A stretch of DNA of 64,000 nt from Psychroserpens sp. Hel_I_66. GTDB taxonomy: Bacteria; Bacteroidota; Bacteroidia; Flavobacteriales; Flavobacteriaceae. Of this stretch, positions 42,384-49,803 are shown one piece after another (within the stretch, counting starts at the first letter, position 1; the number at the start of each line of letters is the position of its first letter). The stretch lies in assembly GCF_000799465.1 (NCBI RefSeq), contig NZ_JUGU01000001.1:3430501-3494500 (forward strand). The letters run 5' to 3'. Below the pieces are notes generated by a model. It had not been told where the DNA came from. It did not search any database and worked only from the letters and a program-made list of their open reading frames with translations. Both the position numbers and the translations under genes were made by a program.

Positions 42384-44145
42384 ACTTCTCGTCGCTATAA
42401 TTTGGCGGTAAGTCATTTTCTAGTTTTCTGCACATATTAGCTAGAAATTCTGATACTATTCTTCTGGACTCTCGCAAAATAACTTTAAGGTCGTCGTACT
42501 CATATTTTCCAATATTTTTATAGGCGTATAATTCGGAATCGGCAAACTGAAGCATCATTAAATCAAAGAGAATCTGTAAATCTCTGTTCTCTGCATTATC
42601 CTCATAGATTAATCTTGCAAACCGATGAATTTTATTAATCCTTACACAATTACCTAAATCGGTATCATAGTAAGGTTCCCAAAGCAGATTGTCTTCAACA
42701 GATGATACCCTGAATATTTTAGTGAGGTTAGCGTTCTTTTCGCCTTTAATGGCCTCTTCCTTTTCGTCTTCTGTATAGTCATCGTCAACAGTATCGTCCA
42801 CTTCTTCACCCTTATCCTCTTTCATCATTTTAATTATCCACTTGATTTTTGAGGTCATATCATCGGTTATCGCCTTTAATCGTTCTAAGGCTATTTCCTC
42901 ATCAGGTAGGTCATCACCTGGCAGAATCTCTATCTGTTCAAATTCATCTAATAGCTTATTTGCGATTTCATTAGGTGCTTTATTTATAATGTCACGACTA
43001 ATCTTTCCGGCATTTTTCCAAGCTGCTTTGCTTTTGCTTTTGGCTTCTTTGGTAAAATCGCTTATGTTCCTAAATGCTTCTTCAGAAAGAGTCAGCGAAG
43101 ATTTTTTTACATCAATATTAAAGAAATCGTCTGCCTCGTCATTGATGAGTATTCTTCCCCTAAAGGCATAAAAATCTTGGTCGTATGGGATTATGCCTTG
43201 TAGGTTTGAAGCCCAGGATATGAGTCTTTTATTTCTGTAAACATAGAAACCGTAGTTACCAGCCTCAATTAAATATCTTTCGCGAACTTCTTTGTCTCTT
43301 GATTCGCCTATATTTTTAATTCTATAGATAGGTGGATAGGGAAGTTGGGTAATTTCAATAGTTACATTTATTTCCAGTTCATCGTCAAGAGTAAGTTCTT
43401 TTGGTTTCTCAATCCATCGTACCTCAGTTCCATCCCATTCATTTTCGTTCAAATTTCCATTTTCGTTGGCTTCAGAAATAAACAATGGGTCAATTGCATC
43501 AATTTTTTTATCACCAATGGTAATATTCACACCGCTTTCAGAAAGGAAATAGAAATAGATTACACCAACTTTTGTCTTAAGTTCTTTAATGGTGTTTCTG
43601 ACACTCGGATGGTTGTTTAGTCTAATTTCAGAAATGATAATGATGGTACCCTTACCTTCTTTTAGATAGGTTTCAATCAGTTCAGATTCATTCTCTTCAA
43701 TTTCAGTCTTTTCAGCAAAATATTCTTTTGCTTCCATTACTTTTGGTAGAGAGACTTCATACTTGTTAAATCCCGTTCCATTTGAAGAAATAACTTTAAG
43801 AACATCACCTTGCGAAAAAGAAGCGGATTTTAGGCCTAATCCAAATTTCGATAGCGATTTGTCATCATAATGGTCATCTGTTGAACCGAGTTTTAATGCC
43901 TCTTCGATTGCACCTTCGTCCATACCATCACCATCATCTATGATGATATATTCCTTGACATTGTTCCTTTTATAGTCGGAAAAGTCTTCGCGTTCTTTTT
44001 TGATTAAGAGGTTTATATTATTTGCATTAGCCCTTACAGAGTTATCTATGATATCGCAAATGGCAGCAGAGGTTGTATAGCCAATTCTGCTCAATCCAAA
44101 TAGAAGCCTACCGGCATCTATGGATAAATCAATTTTATCACTCAT
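42376..44145 (-). CDS. GHKL (Hsp90/MORC-like) ATPase in Ssp-type locus
   Basis: 589 residues. The Bergerat ATP-binding fold is clear: AAICDIIDNSVRA (28-40) is the N-box, IIDDGDGMDEG (68-78) the G1 box, and SKFGLGLKSASFSQ (99-112) the G2 box. A following domain of about 200 residues may be the S5-like transducer, as in MORC or MutL. There is an acidic low-complexity stretch near 460-485 (DKGEEVDDTVDDDYTEDEKEE). ATP-dependent clamping on DNA is the usual mechanism. It lies 12 bp after the SspD-like gene and is coupled to the GIY-YIG gene. Confidence 0.82.
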   Translation of the reverse strand: MSDKIDLSIDAGRLLFGLSRIGYTTSAAICDIIDNSVRANANNINLLIKKEREDFSDYKRNNVKEYIIIDDGDGMDEGAIEEALKLGSTDDHYDDKSLSKFGLGLKSASFSQGDVLKVISSNGTGFNKYEVSLPKVMEAKEYFAEKTEIEENESELIETYLKEGKGTIIIISEIRLNNHPSVRNTIKELKTKVGVIYFYFLSESGVNITIGDKKIDAIDPLFISEANENGNLNENEWDGTEVRWIEKPKELTLDDELEINVTIEITQLPYPPIYRIKNIGESRDKEVRERYLIEAGNYGFYVYRNKRLISWASNLQGIIPYDQDFYAFRGRILINDEADDFFNIDVKKSSLTLSEEAFRNISDFTKEAKSKSKAAWKNAGKISRDIINKAPNEIANKLLDEFEQIEILPGDDLPDEEIALERLKAITDDMTSKIKWIIKMMKEDKGEEVDDTVDDDYTEDEKEEAIKGEKNANLTKIFRVSSVEDNLLWEPYYDTDLGNCVRINKIHRFARLIYEDNAENRDLQILFDLMMLQFADSELYAYKNIGKYEYDDLKVILRESRRIVSEFLANMCRKLENDLPPNYSDEKYA

Positions 44146-44157
44146 AATATTTATATT

Positions 44158-45288
44158 TTAAATGAAACAACTGGCACAACCAAGGCCTTCTGCTTCAATA
44201 ATTTCATCTTTCCAGCTGTTAGTGTTCCTTTTACTTAGCTGTCTTTTCATTCTAGTGAAATGTTCTTTCTTGATTGCTTGAACACGTTCGGGTTTGGATA
44301 GTTCCTCTAATGTTTCAGTATCCATCCAGTTGTAACCATCCTTTTCATATTCTTTGGCTTTATCGAATAGGGCAGGGTGGTTTTCAAGTAGCCAGACCCA
44401 TTCTATTTTCTGCTGGTAAAAACAAAAAAAGCAACCAGACCTGCTACGTGAGTAAGTGCCGGTTTCTAATTTACCGTCAATTTTTACTTGGTATGATTTT
44501 TTTATGTAGTATGCAGGTATCCCAACACCACTATCATCGAGTATTTTGAAAATATCATCCAATACTAAAACTTCATCATTCTCTATTAAAGGGAAATCGT
44601 CTAAAAGCGCTATGGGATAATCAGTATTTTCTTTTAGATAATGAAAAACAACTCGATTGAATAATTTGATATCGCTGTTTAAAAGGAATTCTAATTTTTG
44701 TCCTTGCCGAAAGTTTGGTGAAATAGGCTGGTTGACTCTCTTGAGTATATCTTCTTTTAGATGACTTGGACTAAGATTGTCATAAAGCCTTGCTACTTTT
44801 GGAATATTATTATTAGCCAAAACTTCTTTAATAACATCTTCACTCCAGATATTTTTTCTAAATGGAAAAATAGATTGAACGTTGGTTTTTTTGGATATGT
44901 AACCCTCTCTGTTTTCATCACCTCGTATCCCTACATATGATATTGTGGGCTCATCACCTATGTATTTCTCAAAGGGTTCCAATTTTAGCTTTTTTGTGCA
45001 CCACCTTGCAGTTGATGAGGGAAGATATCCGCCGTATTCGGCCAAGAAATGGTCAAATGTAGTTTTGTAAGGGGTCTCTTTTTCTGGTTCAACAGCAAAA
45101 ATTGTTTTAATGTCCTTGCCCAATTTACTGTTTAGGGCTTCCACAAGCTCATAGGTCTCTTTTAACTCTTTCCCTGTGTCGCAAGAATAATATTCTACAT
45201 CCAAATCTGGATATAGGTTTTTGAGATAAAGCGCTAAGGCAGCACTATCTTTTCCGCCTGAGATACCAAGTACGTGTTTAACTTTCAT
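44158..45288 (-). CDS. PP-loop ATP pyrophosphatase / PAPS reductase family, SspD/DndC-like
   Basis: 376 residues. LGISGGKDSAALA (7-19) is the PP-loop that adenylates the substrate; STARWCTKKLK (about 92-102) follows as in PAPS reductases and DndC. Cysteines in RWC, in SGCFFCF (about 288-294) and in the C-terminal CASCFI could ligate an iron-sulfur cluster, as reported for DndC. It would activate the DNA backbone or transfer sulfur supplied by the desulfurase. It overlaps the SspC-like gene by 11 bp. Confidence 0.85.
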   Translation of the reverse strand: MKVKHVLGISGGKDSAALALYLKNLYPDLDVEYYSCDTGKELKETYELVEALNSKLGKDIKTIFAVEPEKETPYKTTFDHFLAEYGGYLPSSTARWCTKKLKLEPFEKYIGDEPTISYVGIRGDENREGYISKKTNVQSIFPFRKNIWSEDVIKEVLANNNIPKVARLYDNLSPSHLKEDILKRVNQPISPNFRQGQKLEFLLNSDIKLFNRVVFHYLKENTDYPIALLDDFPLIENDEVLVLDDIFKILDDSGVGIPAYYIKKSYQVKIDGKLETGTYSRSRSGCFFCFYQQKIEWVWLLENHPALFDKAKEYEKDGYNWMDTETLEELSKPERVQAIKKEHFTRMKRQLSKRNTNSWKDEIIEAEGLGCASCFI

Positions 45289-48200
45289 CGTGCAAATTTT
45301 TTAAATATCTAATAATAGCAGCTGCGCTCAATTTTTCATTTTTGGACAACACCCGGGCCAAATCTTTCTGTAGTTTTGAAACGTACTTTTCGTCTGAAGG
45401 ACTTAAAACAATATTTTGCTTTACCGTTTTACCAGAAACATCCGTGAATTGGAACTGTAACACTTCATTATCTACATCATCCGCTAAAGAATGTAGCTCT
45501 AATAGGTTGTCTAAATTTGAAAAAACCTTTCTTGTGTTATCCATTAATAGCGCTTCGTCCTCATCATTCATTTTTTCAACTGACTTGCCAAGAATCACAT
45601 CGGCAATCGATTTTAACCAAGAATCACGTTCGTCAAGTTTAGACATTATGCGGTTAAGGAAGACCTTTTCCTTTTGAATCAACAAATGCGGTTTCAAAGA
45701 CTTATAACGCGCTTGAATTTTGCTTTTGTAGGTAGTGAAATTATTACTATTCAAGTTTAAAGTGTCGCAAATATTCTCTTCAAATCTGTTTAACAACCCT
45801 TCGTAGGCAATTCGTATTTCATTAATGGAATCGTTTAAGCGCTCAATAAAACCGTTTAGAATTTCAGCATCATTTTCTTCGAGGTTAATGTTTTTGTAGC
45901 CTAATCCTTTTGGTATTTCTGATAGTAGTGCATTCTCTGGGTCTTTAGCGGAAGCAATAGCATCCCTTAAACCTTTAGACGATGGGCTTAATCGATTGGT
46001 TTTTTTAACGTATTCGGGAAGTGCATTATAAAATGCTATGAAACTACTGAAAATAGAAATTAGTGAACTTTCTGGTTTATTGCTTGACGCATCAACACCA
46101 GTAATTTCTTTATATTTATTGAAAAGGTTCAGCCGGACACCTTCAATTTTATATGATTTCAATTCATAATCAGAAGGTTTTTTGTGTACAAGGTCAAGAA
46201 CCTCGCTTGTTAGGTAAGGTACGTATCCAGAAGCCTTATGAAAAAGGGCGTAGTCTTGATTTTTGATTATGAGAAATATAGGAATCCAAAAGTCTATAAA
46301 TCCTTTTTTAAGCTTAAATGGTTTTTTTGATAGTGATTCGTATAGTTCTGACAAGTTCTTTTTAATATGTTTTGAATCCTCTAAGAAATTTTCACAATGT
46401 AACCAAAGAGGATTAAATGTAGGATCTGTAGGTTCGGTTAGGATATACGCGTTGTTATGAGCTCTGTGAATTCCGGTCTCTTTTAAAAGCCCTAAATAAA
46501 TAGACTTCTGTGGTGGAAACTTGCGGTCATCATAATTTAAGTTTTCCTTTTCACTATGCTCAAGCAAATCCTTCAATAAATTTTTTCTTGCGGTTAAAAC
46601 AGGGGTGCTTAAGTATTCCTTGTTGACCATTTCATTCAAATATCGAGGTGTCGAAGGGTACTCTTTTTTTGATATTTGAGAGAGATTCCTGTTTAAGGAA
46701 ACTTTTGAGTCAATCTTGAGTTTTTTACCATTGTAGAACCAGTCTGCGTTAGATTTTTCATAGATGCCGTGCTCTAAAAGTTTTTGTAATTTTTGTACTT
46801 CGTAAGCCTTTTCTTCGGTTAGTATTTTCTTGACCACATTATCTTCTGAGTACTTTCGCAATACAAAGTCCATCTTTTCAATCTCGTATATACGTGATTT
46901 TACAAACTCGAAGTTTTTGAGAACTACATATAGTTGTGCTGGTTGTTGCGTATCGTTATTTTTTAAATCTTTTAGCTTTATATCCTTATTAAGGATTATA
47001 TGCACATAACCGTCAATTTCCCCTTCTGGATTAATATTTTCAATATGATTAGATATGTTTACTTTAAAAAATCTTGGTGTACCTATTTCAAAATAGGCTT
47101 CCTTTGCAAAGTGATATTTTTCTTTAAAGTAATGTTTGGTTTTTGAAGCAATATTGATAGCAGTGTCGATATGGAAATTAGCATCTATTAATTCCTGCTC
47201 TATATCCACGTCAGTTCCGTCAATGAAGAAAAACTTATTACGATAATTATAGAACTTAATTATTTTTTGACTTATTAATTTTTCAATGTATTGCTCAGAA
47301 TCAGGAATATTCAATGCATATTTTCCATAATATTCTAAGAAAGTTTTATCGAGTTTACCAAAAGACTTTGCGAATAAATTTACCAGACCTATGGTTTTTA
47401 TGATTTTTGCCAAGTTCTCATATCCAAAATCATTAATAGCTTCAGCTTTATCCAATGCCTTAACAATTGTGTTCCATTGAGGCTTATGAGGGTTTGAATA
47501 TCTGTCTTCTAATTCGCTTGTTAAATGAAGCGTTAGATAATCAAACACATCGGCTACACTAAAAAAGGTGTGGTTGTCCTTATCTATTTTATCAAAGAAA
47601 ACTTGACTGTTTGCCAAGAAAGAGAATAGAGACCTTTCGTTCTGGCCATACTTTTGCAAAGTCTGAGCTAAGATATTTGCCGATAAAATATCGAATGGAT
47701 AAAGCTTATTGGCTAAATCGTAGTTCAGCGTTTCTGAATTACTTACGAGCTTGCTCTCGTTTATTTTATTGAATAAATCCTCGAACCCAATGTCTTTTGG
47801 CCTTTCAATTTCAAGGTCTTCTATTCTGGCTGATGCCAAATAAAGTAACTGTTCAATAGGTTCATCGAACGAGATATCAATTAGTCTTCCTTTTACCTTA
47901 TCCCATTCATTCTTTTGGTTTTGAGATAAATTATTGGCATAGGAACCAAAATTTTGATGCAGCGTTGTAATTAAAATGATATTTCTATTGGAATCATTTG
48001 CCAACTCAGCTAACTGTTGTATAAAGTACAATTCGCTATCCGGATTATGCTTGGCTGCATATTCAAGAAATTTACCAAACTCATCAATCAACACAACTAG
48101 TATTTCATCTTTCTTTCTAAGCGATGTAGCTCTTTTGCTTATAGTATCGATAAGATCCGAATTGGATGTGTTTTCCTTAAGCTTAAAAGATTTTTTTAAT

Positions 48201-48499
48201 ACGTCTGTTAAAGGCGAAGCTTCACCAATAATTTTTAAAAACGAAAAATTTTCAAATCCTTTAAATTGCCCATTAAGATTAGCAAAGTAGGGCTTCTTGT
48301 CGTTAAGATTTTTTTCTAAAGCCCAAAGGAAGCTAGACTTTCCTGTACCATATGAGCCAATTATATTAAATGAGTGATGTCCTTGCTGAAACCCAGTCAC
48401 TATTCTTTCAAAAACATTTTTTGCATTGGGTGTAACAACGTAATTAATGTCATTTACGACATCACGTTCAATGTTTGTGGATGTTGTAAATTTATGCAT
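45278..48499 (-). CDS. Large P-loop ATPase, SspC-like
   Basis: 1073 residues. IIGSYGTGKSSFLWAL (about 46-61) is the Walker A motif and ILVVLIDEFGKFLEYA (133-148) the Walker B motif, followed by NIILITTLHQNF as sensor 1. This is the pattern of a large STAND/AAA-like or Orc-like ATPase. The remaining 750 residues are helical with no motif I recognise. Its place between the DUF4007 and PP-loop genes, with 8- and 11-bp overlaps, is the sspB-sspC-sspD order. It may remodel DNA so that sulfur can be inserted. Confidence 0.8.
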   Translation of the reverse strand: MHKFTTSTNIERDVVNDINYVVTPNAKNVFERIVTGFQQGHHSFNIIGSYGTGKSSFLWALEKNLNDKKPYFANLNGQFKGFENFSFLKIIGEASPLTDVLKKSFKLKENTSNSDLIDTISKRATSLRKKDEILVVLIDEFGKFLEYAAKHNPDSELYFIQQLAELANDSNRNIILITTLHQNFGSYANNLSQNQKNEWDKVKGRLIDISFDEPIEQLLYLASARIEDLEIERPKDIGFEDLFNKINESKLVSNSETLNYDLANKLYPFDILSANILAQTLQKYGQNERSLFSFLANSQVFFDKIDKDNHTFFSVADVFDYLTLHLTSELEDRYSNPHKPQWNTIVKALDKAEAINDFGYENLAKIIKTIGLVNLFAKSFGKLDKTFLEYYGKYALNIPDSEQYIEKLISQKIIKFYNYRNKFFFIDGTDVDIEQELIDANFHIDTAINIASKTKHYFKEKYHFAKEAYFEIGTPRFFKVNISNHIENINPEGEIDGYVHIILNKDIKLKDLKNNDTQQPAQLYVVLKNFEFVKSRIYEIEKMDFVLRKYSEDNVVKKILTEEKAYEVQKLQKLLEHGIYEKSNADWFYNGKKLKIDSKVSLNRNLSQISKKEYPSTPRYLNEMVNKEYLSTPVLTARKNLLKDLLEHSEKENLNYDDRKFPPQKSIYLGLLKETGIHRAHNNAYILTEPTDPTFNPLWLHCENFLEDSKHIKKNLSELYESLSKKPFKLKKGFIDFWIPIFLIIKNQDYALFHKASGYVPYLTSEVLDLVHKKPSDYELKSYKIEGVRLNLFNKYKEITGVDASSNKPESSLISIFSSFIAFYNALPEYVKKTNRLSPSSKGLRDAIASAKDPENALLSEIPKGLGYKNINLEENDAEILNGFIERLNDSINEIRIAYEGLLNRFEENICDTLNLNSNNFTTYKSKIQARYKSLKPHLLIQKEKVFLNRIMSKLDERDSWLKSIADVILGKSVEKMNDEDEALLMDNTRKVFSNLDNLLELHSLADDVDNEVLQFQFTDVSGKTVKQNIVLSPSDEKYVSKLQKDLARVLSKNEKLSAAAIIRYLKNLHDES

Positions 48500-49355
48500 C
48501 GTAATATTGCTCTAATATGTCCCACTTATTAGGGATATTTTTAATTTGTAATTCTTTTCTTCCCGCATCCTTTTTATAAACAACGTCCTTAAAAGTTTCT
48601 GAGATTTCCTGTATCTTGAGTTCCGTGCCTTCAGAAGAACAAGCGAATACATCGCCAATTTTGTTATGTATTTCATCAAAGCTTATAGACGTATGTTTTG
48701 GGAATTTATCTAAGATTAAGAAGTAAAATATTTCTTTGGCTATCTCTGGTCTTTCGCTCACTTTTAATTGAAAAACAGAACCTTCCTCGGTATCGGTAAC
48801 TTTAGTGATTAAATTAAGGTCAATAAAAATGGATGATAAATCATCTTCCATATCCTTTATGTTCTTATCAGCTAAATAATATGTTTTTATAAATACCTTA
48901 ATGTCGTTTTTTAAAGAGTTTTCAGCTATCGAAGTTTGATGGTTACTCGCTGCCCTAAGTAAATAACGAAGTAATTGTTGAGTGGTAAATTGTGAATTAA
49001 CCCTACTTTTTCTGAATTCTTTGAAAACTAAAGGAAAAATAGATGCTAAATTGGTATCTAACAATTTATAATGCAACAACCATAAGGTTCCTTCATACTC
49101 TAAAAGTGGGTCATATCCTGTATTACTATCAAAGATTTTATTGGCAAAAACAGTTGTTTGGCCTTCCTGATTTTTTATACCGAAAGCCTTCAGCCAGAAA
49201 TTTATGGACATTACCATATTTTTCCCAACACCTAAAGCTGTTACGGCATCCGGATTTTTGAAAGACTGACCGGTAGAAAGATAATCGTAGCCCTTCTTCA
49301 ACCAAAAATGGCGACAGTGAAATGTTTCGTGTCCTGTGAATGTTAGTTTATTCAT
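48492..49355 (-). CDS. DUF4007 protein, SspB-like
   Basis: 287 residues. The start FTGHETFHCRHFWLKKGYDYL, then LGVGKNMVMSINFWLKAFGI, is the DUF4007 signature. SspB of the published Ssp phosphorothioation systems carries this domain and is described as a DNA nickase that prepares the strand for sulfur insertion; I recall this from the literature and did not check it. It overlaps both the regulator upstream and the ATPase downstream by 8 bp, so all three are translationally coupled. Confidence 0.83.
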   Translation of the reverse strand: MNKLTFTGHETFHCRHFWLKKGYDYLSTGQSFKNPDAVTALGVGKNMVMSINFWLKAFGIKNQEGQTTVFANKIFDSNTGYDPLLEYEGTLWLLHYKLLDTNLASIFPLVFKEFRKSRVNSQFTTQQLLRYLLRAASNHQTSIAENSLKNDIKVFIKTYYLADKNIKDMEDDLSSIFIDLNLITKVTDTEEGSVFQLKVSERPEIAKEIFYFLILDKFPKHTSISFDEIHNKIGDVFACSSEGTELKIQEISETFKDVVYKKDAGRKELQIKNIPNKWDILEQYYDA

Positions 49356-49668
49356 TTATTTTCGATTCGCCGTTTTTATTTTTTAAATAAATCAATTTGT
49401 CTTTACATTCAACCAAGATACTCTCTGGGTTTTCTTCTTCTAAAAGGGAAAACACCACTTTATCGGTTAAATATCTTTTTTCCAACTCAGATACGGAAAC
49501 ATCAAAAAATGAAGCAAAATTAGAAAGAAGCCCTCTTTTAGGAAGCCTCTCATTTCTCTCGTATTTACCAAGTGTGGATTGGTCTATGTCTACCGCAGCC
49601 GCAACTTTTCTTATAGGTAGATTTTTCAATTCCCTCAGTGTTCTGAGATATTCACCCAATGTTTCCAT
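49348..49668 (-). CDS. XRE-family helix-turn-helix regulator of the Ssp-like operon
   Basis: 106 residues. LGEYLRTLRELKNLPIRKVAAAVDIDQSTLGKYERNERLP (4-43) is a typical Cro/CI HTH; the C-terminal 40 residues are a short unique tail. It is the first gene of the sspBCD-like operon and overlaps the SspB-like start by 8 bp. A palindrome on the promoter just upstream (49688-49715) makes autorepression likely. Confidence 0.85.
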   Translation of the reverse strand: METLGEYLRTLRELKNLPIRKVAAAVDIDQSTLGKYERNERLPKRGLLSNFASFFDVSVSELEKRYLTDKVVFSLLEEENPESILVECKDKLIYLKNKNGESKINE

Positions 49669-49687
49669 CGCCGTTGAATTTTATTTT

Positions 49688-49715
49688 AAAGACAAATATT
49701 GTCCTTACAAAAATA
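49688..49715 (-). promoter_or_regulatory. Autoregulatory promoter/operator of the Ssp-like operon
   Basis: A near-perfect palindrome AAaGACAA-ata-TTGTCcTT covers 49688-49706, ending 20 bp upstream of the regulator start. Directly upstream on the minus strand, TATTTTTG (49715-49708) matches the TAnnTTTG box, so transcription should start inside the palindrome. A repressor bound there would block initiation. Confidence 0.6.
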
Positions 49716-49803
49716 GGATTATTTAGGCCATTAACAACTATTGAGATGAGATATAATGACTTTATTTCTGCTCTGTGATTATTGATCAGGAAAACACTTA
49801 ATT

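Noticed and set aside
45342..45677. Plus-strand frame inside the SspC-like gene
   Set aside because: It is Ser/Phe-rich in the way of an antisense shadow and has no start context. The opposite strand encodes a coupled, motif-bearing protein.
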